A stretch of DNA of 64,000 bases from Riemerella anatipestifer. GTDB taxonomy: Bacteria; Bacteroidota; Bacteroidia; Flavobacteriales; Weeksellaceae. The position numbers were made by a program, and so were the translations under genes. This document shows positions 13,006-21,873 of this stretch, piece after piece (position 1 is the stretch's first letter; each line of letters begins with the position of its first letter). The notes beneath the pieces are model-generated. The model ran no database searches. It saw nothing but the letters and a program-made list of their open reading frames with translations, and was not told the origin of the DNA. The stretch is taken from contig NZ_CP073239.1 of the NCBI RefSeq assembly GCF_009670965.2, positions 1,364,001 to 1,428,000 on the forward strand. The letters are read 5' to 3'.

Positions 13006-13040
13006 AAAAGCCTCTAGCAATACTGCTAGAGGCTTTTTTT
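13006..13040 (+). terminator. Terminator of the rRNA operon
   Basis: A 10-bp perfect GC-containing stem, GCCTCTAGCA (13010-13019) with TGCTAGAGGC (13024-13033), a 4-nt loop, flanking A/T pairs and seven T. It is the strongest terminator in this stretch and directly follows 5S. Confidence 0.92.
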
Positions 13041-13096
13041 GTTGGAGTGTTGTGATAGGTAATGTTGCGTGAGGGCGAAGGGCATTGTTGGAGCTC

Positions 13097-13138
13097 ATCT
13101 TACAAAGGTGTAAGGGATAGGTGTGGGCTTTGTAAGAT
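13097..13138. repeat. Perfect 11-bp inverted repeat downstream of rrn
   Basis: ATCTTACAAAG (13097-13107) and CTTTGTAAGAT (13128-13138) flank a 20-nt loop, inside a 160-nt stretch that encodes nothing I recognise and is richer in G+C than its surroundings. It resembles a REP-like intergenic element, but no second copy is present in the window. Confidence 0.4.
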
Positions 13139-13195
13139 AGCGACTGCCCGTAGACCGACCCTTGCTAGGGCTTTAGAATTGGCAAAGGGACACGC

Positions 13196-13232
13196 CAAAA
13201 AAAACTCACTCCACAGAATAATGGAGCGAGTT
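13196..13232 (-). terminator. Terminator of the TonB-dependent receptor gene
   Basis: On the minus strand, arms AACTCGCTCCA and TGGAGTGAGTT (plus positions 13203-13213 and 13222-13232) form an 11-bp stem with one G-T wobble, followed by eight T. It lies 26 nt past the stop codon of the receptor gene. Confidence 0.85.
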
Positions 13233-13257
13233 GTAATTGTTAGCGGATTATGTAATC

Positions 13258-15375
13258 TTACTGAAATTTAATGTTCATTCCGAACATAAAATTAGTACCC
13301 GCTTGTGGGAAGAAGTAGGCATCTGGTGCCCAAACATAACCATTGTTAGCGTATTTCCTATTAAATAAGTTATTTACGAGTAAGCTAAAATCTATATTGG
13401 TTCTGTTGAGTTTTAAGTTATATTTTACATTTACATCAGCTAAGTAATAATCAGATAAACTATAATTTATGTTTTGTGTATTATCTAGATATTGTTTCCC
13501 TATATATTGTTGAGTAAGTCCTACTAAAAACTGTGGACTAAGTTGGTAATTTAAACCGATATTTCCTATAATATTTGGAGAGAATGAAATATCTGTGTCT
13601 TTTAAAACTACTTTTTCTCCTTTTTCGTTTTGTGAGTCTAGTTCTTTAATTTTATTTCTACTGATGGTTGCATTGGCGGTTAAGTGGAGCTGTTCTGTAA
13701 TTCGAGTGGAAGTGCCTATTTCTAGACCTAAACGATAGCTGTTCTTTACATTTTGTGGAATAAATGCACCTACATCATTGATGAGCCCCGAAAGTACCAA
13801 CTGGTTTTTATAAAGCATATAATAAGCATTGGTGGTGAGGGAAAAACTACCCCATTGTTTTTCTATACCAAATTCCCAGTCATTGAGGCGTTCTGATACA
13901 GTTTGAGGATTATTTACAAGTGCTGCTCTGTTTGGCTCTCTATTAGCAACGGCATAGGAAAGAAATACTTTTCCTTTCGGAATACGATAGTTGATTCCTG
14001 CTTTTGGATTGAAGAATAACCAGTTTTTATTAAAGTTTAACCCATCTTCTTTCCCTGTGAGGATTTTGGTATCATATTCAATATTTCTTAGTTGCAAATC
14101 TCCAAATATCTCCCACTGATTGAGTTTAAAAATGGCTTTAGCAAATCCTGAAACTTCGTTTTTCAAGGAACGATTGCGGTAATATTCGTGTTCGTGTATA
14201 TTGGTAAATTGTACGCCTGTAACATTACCAAAGTGCCAACCGTAGTATTGATTTCCTACCAACCCGAAGTTTAAGTCTAGGTTATCTAATGAACCGTAAA
14301 GATTAGATACAATACCATAAAAATCGTTATCTAGCCATTTTTTTCTGATGAAATCGGTTCGGCTGATTTCATTGCCGTTGATGGAAATGTTAGGAAGGTT
14401 ATACCTAGAGAATTTATTGTCTTGTCTATAATTTTCGTAATAGCCTGCTCCTTTAGTGTAGTGGAGTGTGGTTTCTAAATTCCAATTAGAATTAAGTTTC
14501 TGTTGCCAAAGTAATTGATAGTGGTTTTGCTGGTAGTTGTCGGTTTCATTGTCATAGTATCCAACTATTTGACTCCAATCTTTACTATATATAGCTCCAG
14601 ATGGGTTATATCTTCGGTTTTCTTGCATCGTCTTCGCATTGATGCCGTTCCATGCATGATAAGTTTGTTCTTTTCCACCAAACATCTTAAGCCTTAATCT
14701 AGTTTTTCCTTCTTCAAAAAGAGCAGTGAAATTATAAGAGTTTAAATCTGAAAATGCTCGGTCTATGTAACCGTCCGAATGTATCATGGTGTATCTCCCC
14801 ATAACGGAAAGCCTATTATTCCAAAATTTACCAGAGCCTATTTCCGCTGAATATTTGTAGGTGTTGAATGAACCATAACTGTTGTCTGAACGAAGATAAA
14901 AATGTTCTTCTGGCTCTCTTGAAATGATATTAACACTAGCTCCAAATGCCGCCGCACCATTAGAAGAAGTTCCCACTCCTCTTTGTATCACAATTTGTGA
15001 AGCAGAGCTGGTAAGGTCTGGAACATTAACGAAAAAAGTTCCTTGAGATTCAGAATCGTTGTATGGGACGCCGTTCATCATCACATTTACAGAAGTGCCT
15101 GCCGTACCTCTAATTCTAAAACCTGTATAGCCTACACCATTACCTGCATCGGAGGTAGAAACTACGGACATTTGATTCTTCAGTAAAATAGGTAAATCTT
15201 GTCCCAAGTTTTTAGCACCTAATTCTTTTTCTACATTGATGATGTCTTTGGAGATAGGAAGCCTTTTGGTAAAAGTTACTTCTGCCACTTCTGTGGTCTT
15301 TGTGGAGTCTTTTGGGGTTTGTTGTGCCCCAACTACGGAACTTGCGAAAAGTCCATAAAAAACAAATCCTTTCAT
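13258..15375 (-). CDS. TonB-dependent outer membrane receptor, predicted thiamin/TPP transporter
   Basis: 705 residues. A signal peptide (MKGFVFYGLFASSVVGAQ) is followed by a short TonB-box region, a plug domain (about residues 40-155, with GFRIRGTAGTSVNVMMNGVP and FGASVNIIS), and a 22-strand-type barrel that ends in an aromatic residue (NIKFQ has penultimate F). No carboxypeptidase-like N-domain is present, so it is not a SusC. The substrate is inferred from regulation: a TPP riboswitch lies in its leader at 15463-15530. Thiamin-regulated TonB receptors are known in Bacteroidota. It is monocistronic, with its own terminator. Other iron or cobalamin substrates would not explain this riboswitch. 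Confidence 0.85.
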   Translation of the reverse strand: MKGFVFYGLFASSVVGAQQTPKDSTKTTEVAEVTFTKRLPISKDIINVEKELGAKNLGQDLPILLKNQMSVVSTSDAGNGVGYTGFRIRGTAGTSVNVMMNGVPYNDSESQGTFFVNVPDLTSSASQIVIQRGVGTSSNGAAAFGASVNIISREPEEHFYLRSDNSYGSFNTYKYSAEIGSGKFWNNRLSVMGRYTMIHSDGYIDRAFSDLNSYNFTALFEEGKTRLRLKMFGGKEQTYHAWNGINAKTMQENRRYNPSGAIYSKDWSQIVGYYDNETDNYQQNHYQLLWQQKLNSNWNLETTLHYTKGAGYYENYRQDNKFSRYNLPNISINGNEISRTDFIRKKWLDNDFYGIVSNLYGSLDNLDLNFGLVGNQYYGWHFGNVTGVQFTNIHEHEYYRNRSLKNEVSGFAKAIFKLNQWEIFGDLQLRNIEYDTKILTGKEDGLNFNKNWLFFNPKAGINYRIPKGKVFLSYAVANREPNRAALVNNPQTVSERLNDWEFGIEKQWGSFSLTTNAYYMLYKNQLVLSGLINDVGAFIPQNVKNSYRLGLEIGTSTRITEQLHLTANATISRNKIKELDSQNEKGEKVVLKDTDISFSPNIIGNIGLNYQLSPQFLVGLTQQYIGKQYLDNTQNINYSLSDYYLADVNVKYNLKLNRTNIDFSLLVNNLFNRKYANNGYVWAPDAYFFPQAGTNFMFGMNIKFQ

Positions 15376-15411
15376 TCTTAATTAAATTTTTTGAGGTTAA
15401 AATTTAGTTGG

Positions 15412-15457
15412 AATAAAAGGGGTTATATAATTATACAGTACTCCCAAATCGTGGGAG
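15412..15457 (-). promoter_or_regulatory. Expression platform downstream of the TPP aptamer
   Basis: On the minus strand a perfect hairpin CTCCCA/TGGGAG (plus 15441-15457) follows the aptamer. Then comes AACCCCTTTTATT (plus 15412-15424), which is almost an exact complement of the aptamer's own 5' strand ATAAAGGGGT. That allows two exclusive folds: aptamer P2 formed, or its 5' strand captured by the downstream segment. No T-run terminator is evident, so control may act at translation initiation. Confidence 0.5.
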
Positions 15458-15462
15458 AAATT

Positions 15463-15530
15463 TCCCTAAACAGCATTACCTGTTCTAGGTTCATTGGGTA
15501 TAATCTCAGCCTATTACAGCACCCCTTTAT
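15463..15530 (-). ncRNA. TPP (THI element) riboswitch
   Basis: Read on the minus strand, the conserved blocks occur in order: AAGGGGTGC, GGCTGAGATTATACCC, TGAACCT, AGGTAATGCTGTTTAGGGAA. These match the thiamin pyrophosphate aptamer consensus (GGGGUGC, CUGAGA, ACCC, GAACCUGA, UAAUGC, GUAGGGA). It sits about 90 nt upstream of the receptor start and reads in the same direction, so it regulates that gene. Confidence 0.93.
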
Positions 15531-15578
15531 TTTCGGTTGCGAATATAAGCAAAAAAATATAAACTATTAGATACATAA

Positions 15579-15610
15579 TAAAAATCCTCTTAGTGGTATG
15601 CTAAGAGGAT
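15579..15610 (-). terminator. Terminator of asnS-rpoN
   Basis: Stem ATCCTCTTAG (15584-15593) with CTAAGAGGAT (15601-15610), 7-nt loop. On the minus strand it is followed by TTTTT. It lies 14 nt past the rpoN stop. Confidence 0.8.
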
Positions 15611-15623
15611 GATTGTATGTGGT

Positions 15624-17093
15624 TTATAATTCTTTCCTTAACCTTGCAACAGGGATATTTAGCTGGTCTCTGTATTTGGCTATGGTTCTTCTAGCAATGT
15701 TGTAGCCTTTGTCTTTAAGAATTTTAACCAAGGCATCATCAGTATAAGGTTTTCTTTTGTTCTCGTTATCTACCACTTCTTGTAAGAAAGTTTTAATTTC
15801 CTTGGTAGAAACTTCCTCGCCATCTTCGTTGGTTAAGCTGTCAGAAAATAAATCTTTAAGTAGTACAATACCGTTTGGCGTATCTGCATATTTACTCTTG
15901 ACTACTCTAGAAATGGTAGAAATGTCAAATCCTGTAATGTCTGCAACATCTTTTAAAATCATTGGTTTTAAGGATTTGTCATCACCCGTTAAGAAATACT
16001 CGTGCTGTAGTTTTACAATCGCAGAAATGGTTTGCATTAAAGTATTTTGCCTTTGGTTGATGGCATCTATGTACCACTTAGCCGCATCTAATTTTTGTTT
16101 AATGAATAGCGCCGCTTGCTTGTGGTCTTTAGACTCTTTATCGTGGGAGTAAGTATCCAAAATATCACGATACTCACTAGAAACCCTTAGTTGTGGTGCA
16201 TTTTTGCTATTGAGTAGGGGCGTTACCTTATTATCTTTAACCTGAATAGTAAAATCAGGGATAATCTCTTGGTTGATGGTAATGGTTTGCGTATCAAAGT
16301 TACCCCCCAAACGAGGCGAAAGATTACTTATTTCGTCTAAAGCCTCTTTTAACTCTTCCTCTGAGCAGTCTAACCTTTGCATTATTTTCTTGTAATGCTT
16401 ATTGGTGAGTGCTTCAAACTGGGTTTTAAGAATTTCCTCTGCGAGTTCTGTGTTTTTGTTAGGTGCGGTTTGCAGTTTAGAACGGATTTGTAATAGCAAA
16501 CATTCCTGTAAATCTCTAGCACCTACTCCTGGAGGGTCAAGTTTTTGTACTCTGTTAAGGAGGATTTCTTCTACTCTTTCTTCCGTGGTATAGATTCCTT
16601 GAGAGAAGGCTAAGTCATCTACAATAGCTTTAAGCTCTCTACGAATGTATCCATCATTATCTAAGTTCCCAATAAGGTATTCAGCGATTACCAACTCTTC
16701 TCCAGAGATGTGTCTTAGCCTAATTTGTTCTATCAGATAGTCATAGATGGTTTGTCCCTCGGTAAGTACACTTTGTTGGTCAAACTCTTCATCATCAGGA
16801 GAGTAGTTGCTAGACGCTGTTTTGTAAGACGGTTCATCGTCAAACAAGTATTCATTTACATCAAAATCTGTTTCTATGCTGTCAGAATCCTCATCGTTCA
16901 GTTTGTCTAACTCTGAGTATTCTTCACCATAATCGGCTTCTTCTTCTACCTTTTCCAAGGCAGGGTTTTCCTCTAGCTCTCTTTCTAACTCTTCTTCAAA
17001 ATCAAGAGTGTGCAGCTGTATCAGTTTCATCAGCTGTATTTGTTGAGGAGCGAGTTTCTGCCCTAGTTTGAGTTGTAAATTTTGCTTTAGCAT
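15624..17093 (-). CDS. rpoN: RNA polymerase sigma-54 factor
   Basis: 489 residues. Region I is glutamine/leucine rich (MLKQNLQLKLGQKLAPQQIQ...), which binds enhancer-binding activators. An acidic region II follows (residues about 45-100, many D/E). Then come the core-binding domain and the DNA-binding domain, ending with the RpoN box ARRTIAKYRDQLNIP, which contacts the -24 element. It begins 2 nt after asnS stops, so the two form an operon and rpoN is probably made constitutively with a housekeeping tRNA synthetase. Confidence 0.97.
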   Translation of the reverse strand: MLKQNLQLKLGQKLAPQQIQLMKLIQLHTLDFEEELERELEENPALEKVEEEADYGEEYSELDKLNDEDSDSIETDFDVNEYLFDDEPSYKTASSNYSPDDEEFDQQSVLTEGQTIYDYLIEQIRLRHISGEELVIAEYLIGNLDNDGYIRRELKAIVDDLAFSQGIYTTEERVEEILLNRVQKLDPPGVGARDLQECLLLQIRSKLQTAPNKNTELAEEILKTQFEALTNKHYKKIMQRLDCSEEELKEALDEISNLSPRLGGNFDTQTITINQEIIPDFTIQVKDNKVTPLLNSKNAPQLRVSSEYRDILDTYSHDKESKDHKQAALFIKQKLDAAKWYIDAINQRQNTLMQTISAIVKLQHEYFLTGDDKSLKPMILKDVADITGFDISTISRVVKSKYADTPNGIVLLKDLFSDSLTNEDGEEVSTKEIKTFLQEVVDNENKRKPYTDDALVKILKDKGYNIARRTIAKYRDQLNIPVARLRKEL

Positions 17094-17095
17094 GA

Positions 17096-18544
17096 TTAAA
17101 ATTCAGCGTTTTTAGGTGTTCTAGGGAATGGGATTACATCACGAATGTTCGTCATTCCAGTTACAAATAGCACCAATCTTTCTAGTCCTAAACCAAACCC
17201 AGCGTGAGGTACAGAACCGAATTTTCTAGTATCTAGGTACCACCATAATTCGTGTTCATCTACATTCATATCTGCCATTTTTTGCTTTAGAACCTCTAGA
17301 CGCTCTTCTCTCTGTGAACCTCCAATGATTTCTCCAATACCAGGGAAAAGCACGTCCATTGCCGCCACTGTTTTTTGGTCTTCGTTAAGACGCATATAAA
17401 AGGCTTTGATTTCTTTAGGATAATCAAATAAAACTACAGGACATTCAAAATGTTTCTCTACGAGATAACGCTCGTGCTCCGACTGGAGGTCTGCTCCCCA
17501 TTTTTCCACAGGGAACTGGAACTTCCCTTTCTTATTTTCTTTAGAGTTGAGTAGTATTTCTATCGCTTCTGTATAGCTTACACGCTTAAAGCGTTTTTTC
17601 ACTACATTTTCTAGCTTTTCTATCAGACCTTCTTTTGCTCTATCCTTTTCAGGTTTTTGTTTTTGCTCTTCAGCAAAGCGTTTGTCTAGTAGCTCTAAAT
17701 CATCTTTACAATGGTCTAGTACATACTGGATAACATATTTTAAGAAAGATTCTGCTAAATCTATGTTGTCTTCTAAATTATTGAAAGCCACTTCAGGCTC
17801 TACCATCCAGAATTCGGCTAAGTGTCTTGTGGTGTTAGAGTTTTCTGCACGGAATGTAGGTCCAAAGGTATAGACTCTCCCAAGCCCCATTGCTGCGGTC
17901 TCGGCTTCTAGCTGTCCAGATACCGTAAGATTCGTTTTCTTACCAAAGAAATCTTGTGTATAATCTACCTCTCCGTCTTCGTTTTTAGGAACCTTATTAA
18001 GGTCAAAGTTGCTCACACCGAACATTTCTCCAGCACCTTCGGCATCAGCTCCCGTAATGATAGGCGTATTGATGTAGAAAAACTGGTTTTGGTTAAAGAA
18101 CTGGTGAATGGCAAAACTCACGGCACTTCTCACACGGAACACCGCACCAAAAAGATTAGTTCTGAAACGAAGATGTGCCTGTTCTCTCAGCTTTTCTAGA
18201 GTGTGTCTTTTAGGCTGAAGTATGGTAGATTGTAATTCTTCGGATAGGTTTTCTCCTAATAGTTCTATTTTTTTAGCAATAATCTCTACCGACTGCCCAG
18301 CCCCTTGGCTTTCTACCACTTCGCCTGTTACTTTTAGCGATGAAGCGGTGTGGATATTTTTAATAATCTCATCATCAAACTTCTCAAAATCTACTACGAT
18401 TTGGAGGTTGTTAAGTGTAGAACCGTCGTTAAGTGCAATAAACCTGTTTGAACGGAATGCTCTTACCCAACCTTCTATGGTGATGTCGTGATGAAGAATA
18501 GTTTTATAGTTTGATAAAATATCTTTTATAGTCTGTTTTTCCAT
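17096..18544 (-). CDS. asnS: Asparaginyl-tRNA synthetase
   Basis: 482 residues. An N-terminal OB-fold anticodon-binding domain (about residues 15-110, [20 protein letters not shown]) is followed by a class II catalytic core. Motif 2 is [21 protein letters not shown] and motif 3 is [10 protein letters not shown], with the C-terminal [10 protein letters not shown] signature of AsnRS. It charges tRNA-Asn with asparagine in the cytoplasm. A -7 box TATCTTTG on the minus strand (plus 18567-18574) lies 22 nt ahead of the ATG, giving a leader of about 15 nt. First gene of the asnS-rpoN operon. Confidence 0.97.
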   Translation of the reverse strand: MEKQTIKDILSNYKTILHHDITIEGWVRAFRSNRFIALNDGSTLNNLQIVVDFEKFDDEIIKNIHTASSLKVTGEVVESQGAGQSVEIIAKKIELLGENLSEELQSTILQPKRHTLEKLREQAHLRFRTNLFGAVFRVRSAVSFAIHQFFNQNQFFYINTPIITGADAEGAGEMFGVSNFDLNKVPKNEDGEVDYTQDFFGKKTNLTVSGQLEAETAAMGLGRVYTFGPTFRAENSNTTRHLAEFWMVEPEVAFNNLEDNIDLAESFLKYVIQYVLDHCKDDLELLDKRFAEEQKQKPEKDRAKEGLIEKLENVVKKRFKRVSYTEAIEILLNSKENKKGKFQFPVEKWGADLQSEHERYLVEKHFECPVVLFDYPKEIKAFYMRLNEDQKTVAAMDVLFPGIGEIIGGSQREERLEVLKQKMADMNVDEHELWWYLDTRKFGSVPHAGFGLGLERLVLFVTGMTNIRDVIPFPRTPKNAEF

Positions 18545-18652
18545 TGTATAATATGCTGTTTAGGTGCAAAGATAAAAAAAAGGTTTCATTCTAGGAGGGT
18601 TTAAAAATGACAAATCTCCATTTAGAAAATTAGGATAATACTTTCATAATAA

Positions 18653-18684
18653 AAAGCCTTCCCTTGTCTTGTGGGGAAGGCTTT
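18653..18684 (-). terminator. Terminator of the hmgA-CoA-transferase operon
   Basis: Perfect 11-bp stem AAAGCCTTCCC (18653-18663) with GGGAAGGCTTT (18674-18684). On the minus strand it is followed by TTATTATG-type T-rich sequence. It lies 24 nt past the CoA-transferase stop. Confidence 0.8.
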
Positions 18685-18707
18685 GGTATCGTTTTTAACG
18701 GAGTTTA

Positions 18708-19988
18708 TTACAACTCTACTTTGAATCTTTCAAATGCTGCTTTATCTAGCATTTCTCTATCATCAGGGTGAGCTATTTCTATAAGTGCTTTGGCTCTTTC
18801 TCTAAGGCTCTTTCCGTAAAGATATGCTGTACCGTATTCTGTAATCACATAGTGGATATGCCCTCTTGTAGTTACCACACCAGCCCCTGGTTTTAGTAGA
18901 GGAACAATTCTCGGAACACCTTTTTTAGTACGAGAAGAAATAGCGATGATAGGCTTACCACCTTCACTTAGAGCCGCTCCTCTCATAAAGTCCATCTGTC
19001 CACCAATACCACTGAATTGGTAAGTCCCAATAGAGTCGGCACAAACTTGCCCTGTTAAATCTACCTCTATGGCAGAGTTAATCGCCGTCATTTTTTGGTT
19101 CTTCATAATTTCGATAGGGTGGTTTACCTTTAATACATCTAAGAACGCAATAGACGGATTGTCATTGATGAAATCATACAATCTTTTAGTACCGAAACAG
19201 AAACTTGTAATGGTGCGGTTCTCGTGAGCTCCTTTGTATTTGTTATTGATGACATCATTCTTAATTAAATCTATCACCCCATCACTCAACATTTCTGTAT
19301 GTATCCCTAAATCTTTATGATTGGTAAGGCACTGTAATACCGCATCTGGGATAGTACCTATCCCCATTTGTAGGGTAGATCTGTCGTCTATAAGCTCGGC
19401 AACATTCTTTCCTATTTGGCGTTCTACATCGGTTACTTTAGAGCCATAGTCTATGGTTAAAAGCTCCTCTTCGTGCCAAATCATTTTGTCTATCCTTTGT
19501 ACATGTATCATACCATCTCCGTGGGTTCTTGGCATTTTAGGGTTTACCACTGCAATAATGCTCTTGGCACTATCTATGGCACTTCTAGCCACATCTATAG
19601 AAGTCCCTAAAGTACAGTAGCCGTGCACATCAGGAGGCGATACCGTAACGATAGCCACATCTAGCGGAAGTACCTTATTTTTGAACAACAACGGAATTTC
19701 ACTCAAGAACACAGGAACGAAATCTCCTCTCCCGCAATTTACCGCTTCTCTTACTGGCGTAGATACGAATAAAGACTTAATGTAGAAGCTGTCTTTGTAC
19801 TGTGGCTTTGCAATTTCCATATTCCCTTGTTGGGTGATGGAAACCACCTCTACATTTCTAAGCCTATCGGCTTGTCTTGCCATTTCATCTATAAGAACAT
19901 TGGGGGTACAGGCACTACCGTGCAAAAATACACGGTCGCCACTTTTAACGATAGATATAGCCTCTTCGGCTGATACATAATGATGCAT
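18708..19988 (-). CDS. Acetyl-CoA hydrolase/CoA-transferase family protein
   Basis: 426 residues, class I CoA-transferase fold in two halves. Seen: the N-terminal GSACTPNVLIDEM segment, the catalytic-glutamate region HTEMLSDGVIDLI near residue 225, and the GIGGQMDFMRGA glycine motif of the C-terminal half near residue 325. Such enzymes move CoA between acetate, succinate, butyrate or 4-hydroxybutyrate. The length and motif set fit the 4-hydroxybutyrate/acetate CoA-transferase group. It starts 27 nt after hmgA, so it is in one transcript with a tyrosine-catabolism gene; use of the acetoacetate or acetate formed there is an inference. Confidence 0.85.
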   Translation of the reverse strand: MHHYVSAEEAISIVKSGDRVFLHGSACTPNVLIDEMARQADRLRNVEVVSITQQGNMEIAKPQYKDSFYIKSLFVSTPVREAVNCGRGDFVPVFLSEIPLLFKNKVLPLDVAIVTVSPPDVHGYCTLGTSIDVARSAIDSAKSIIAVVNPKMPRTHGDGMIHVQRIDKMIWHEEELLTIDYGSKVTDVERQIGKNVAELIDDRSTLQMGIGTIPDAVLQCLTNHKDLGIHTEMLSDGVIDLIKNDVINNKYKGAHENRTITSFCFGTKRLYDFINDNPSIAFLDVLKVNHPIEIMKNQKMTAINSAIEVDLTGQVCADSIGTYQFSGIGGQMDFMRGAALSEGGKPIIAISSRTKKGVPRIVPLLKPGAGVVTTRGHIHYVITEYGTAYLYGKSLRERAKALIEIAHPDDREMLDKAAFERFKVEL

Positions 19989-20015
19989 TGTATATTATAT
20001 TTTTTAGTTTAAACT

Positions 20016-21179
20016 TTAGTTATTTTCATCTTCTAGCCAGCTAGTTTTGTAGCTGGTGTCTTCTACTTTAATAGCTTCCTCTGTAATCTTAAGCGGACGG
20101 AATGGGTCCACCATTACAGCGTACTCTTCGGTGGATTTTTTACCGATACTTCGTTCCATAGCTCCAGGGTGAGGCCCGTGCACTATACCACCTGGGTGTA
20201 GAGTGAAATCCATTAAATCAATATGGTTTCTACTCATAAAGTCGCCTTCGGTGTAGAAGAGTACCTCATCGCTATCGATGTTAGAGTGGTTGTAAGGAGC
20301 AGGTATGGCGTCTGGGTGGTAGTCGTAAAGCCTTGCCACAAAAGAGCAAACCACAAAGTTATGTCCTTCAAAGTTTTGGTGTACTGGTGGCGGCTGGTGG
20401 ATACGCCCTGTGATAGGTTCAAAGTTTTTGATGTTGAACTTATACGGATAAAAATAGCCGTCCCAACCTACCACATCAAACGGGTGTGTGGCATAGATAA
20501 AATCGGTAATGTGATTTTCTTTCTTTACTTTAATAAGGAAGTCTCCTTTCTCATCTATAGGCGGTACAAAAGTAGGGGCTATGATGTCTCTCTCGCAGAA
20601 CGGCGAATGTTCCAGCAACTGCCCAAACTCATTACGGTAGCGTTTAGGCGTATAGATAGGAGAGTGGCTTTCTAAAAAGAAGAGTACCGTGTCTTCTGTT
20701 TCGAAAGAGATTTGGTAAATCGTCCCTCTAGGGATAATAAGGTAGTCGCCTACGGAAAAATCTAAATTCCCTACAAAGGTTTTAAGCACCCCTTTACCTT
20801 GATGCACAAACAACAGCTCGTCGCACTCTGCATTTTTGTAGAAATAGTCCATCGACTGTTGGGGCTTGGTAAGTCCCATTTTAAGATCGTTATTAAGGAG
20901 TAATACCTTTCTACTGTCTAGGAAATCTTTTTCGGGAGTTACATTCATACCCTTAAACATTCTAGGGGCAATGTTTTTCTCTACCGCTATTTTGGGTGTT
21001 ACATCTTTAGGGGCTCCTATAGATTTAATTTGAGTGGGTCTGTGGATATGGTATAATAAAGAAGCTATCCCATGAAACCCTTCTGTACCAAAAAGCTGTT
21101 CGTAATAAAACTGCCCTTCCTTAGATTTAAAAACGGTGTGTCTTTTTTGTGGAATGTCTCCTAGCTTGATGTATCTCAT
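20016..21179 (-). CDS. hmgA: Homogentisate 1,2-dioxygenase
   Basis: 387 residues, cupin-fold, non-haem Fe(II) enzyme that opens the ring of homogentisate to maleylacetoacetate in tyrosine/phenylalanine degradation. Family segments seen: GRIHQPPPVHQNFEGHNFVVCSF, YNHSNIDSDEVLFYTEGDF (probable His/Glu metal ligands) and LHPGGIVHGPHPGAMERSIG (third His). It is shorter than the about 430-450-residue proteobacterial and human enzymes, as expected for the Bacteroidota branch. A minus-strand -7 box TATTTTTG (plus 21204-21211) lies 25 nt upstream of the ATG. It leads an operon with the CoA-transferase. Confidence 0.92.
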   Translation of the reverse strand: MRYIKLGDIPQKRHTVFKSKEGQFYYEQLFGTEGFHGIASLLYHIHRPTQIKSIGAPKDVTPKIAVEKNIAPRMFKGMNVTPEKDFLDSRKVLLLNNDLKMGLTKPQQSMDYFYKNAECDELLFVHQGKGVLKTFVGNLDFSVGDYLIIPRGTIYQISFETEDTVLFFLESHSPIYTPKRYRNEFGQLLEHSPFCERDIIAPTFVPPIDEKGDFLIKVKKENHITDFIYATHPFDVVGWDGYFYPYKFNIKNFEPITGRIHQPPPVHQNFEGHNFVVCSFVARLYDYHPDAIPAPYNHSNIDSDEVLFYTEGDFMSRNHIDLMDFTLHPGGIVHGPHPGAMERSIGKKSTEEYAVMVDPFRPLKITEEAIKVEDTSYKTSWLEDENN

Positions 21180-21296
21180 TTCTACTATTTTCAGAATTTA
21201 CTCCAAAAATACGCAAAATTAGTGAAACCAAATGCGTTTTTAGGTGGTAAAATCAGAAGATAATACTTAAGCTAAGACCAAAAACTTTTGTAAAAA

Positions 21297-21328
21297 TTTG
21301 CACACTTCTGCAAAAGGTTATAAGTTTG
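21297..21328 (+). promoter_or_regulatory. Promoter of surface-protein locus A
   Basis: TTTG at 21297-21300 and the -7 box TAAGTTTG at 21321-21328 are 20 nt apart. Copy B keeps the same elements (TTG 41769-41771, TAAGTTTG 41792-41799, also 20 nt). Transcription would start near 21335, giving a leader of about 540 nt before the surface-protein ATG. Confidence 0.7.
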
Positions 21329-21415
21329 CCCTAGTTTTATGACACGCTATATCAGTAATATACAAATAAGTGTAAAAAAGTACTCTAATTATTTGGTAGT
21401 TTCAGATAATTGTGT

Positions 21416-21452
<37 letters not shown>

Positions 21453-21526
21453 TAGTTTCGTGGGTATGCGTTCGATTATTTAGTAAATTCTTCAGATTTT
21501 TATCGTTAAACCAAAATATCGTTCCA

Positions 21527-21727
21527 CCAACTTTTGTTGGGGGCTTTTTGCGTTTACACCATTCTAAATTTAGCTTTCATCAATACTTACTAAAAGCACT
21601 ATTGTTTTATCTCATAACATGGTCGTTCTTGTTGGGTGCTTTTAGTGTTCAGAGGGAGCATTCTGCTCTTTCTGTTTTAGCCTTCCTCCTCGTTTTGTGT
21701 GTGTTGAGAGGGGGGAGGCGTTTTTTT
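21527..21727 (+). promoter_or_regulatory. Structured leader A with terminator-like hairpins
   Basis: Three hairpins follow the CA tract: CCAAC-TTTT-GTTGG then GGGCTTTTT (21527-21547); GAGCA-TTC-TGCTC (near 21657-21669); and an imperfect GCCTTCCTCCTC / GAGAGGGGGGAGGC stem (21680-21719) followed by seven T. Copy B preserves all three with wobble or compensating changes. This suggests transcription attenuation between the promoter and the gene. A frame opened by TTG at 21410 runs through the tract as alternating His-Thr codons to 21769. Confidence 0.5.
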
Positions 21728-21832
21728 AGGTTAGAGGTGAGATATGAGAGTTTAGAACTTAGTACTTAGTACAGCCTCTCAACCCTTAAACCGAACCTTC
21801 AACCTCTAATATCCAATATCTAACCTCTATAA
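21727..21832 (+). repeat. A/T-rich inverted repeat before surface gene A
   Basis: AGAGGTGAGATAT on the left pairs with ATATCTAACCTCT on the right, one mismatch, closing a loop of about 75 nt. It belongs to the same word family as the repeats in the rRNA spacers. Confidence 0.5.
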
Positions 21833-21873
21833 TCTTAAACAATTAAATATCAACAATTCTAAAATTAAATATT

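Noticed and set aside
13062..13271. Open frame of 69 codons between the rRNA terminator and the TonB receptor
   Set aside because: It spans an inverted repeat and the receptor's terminator, and shows no family features.
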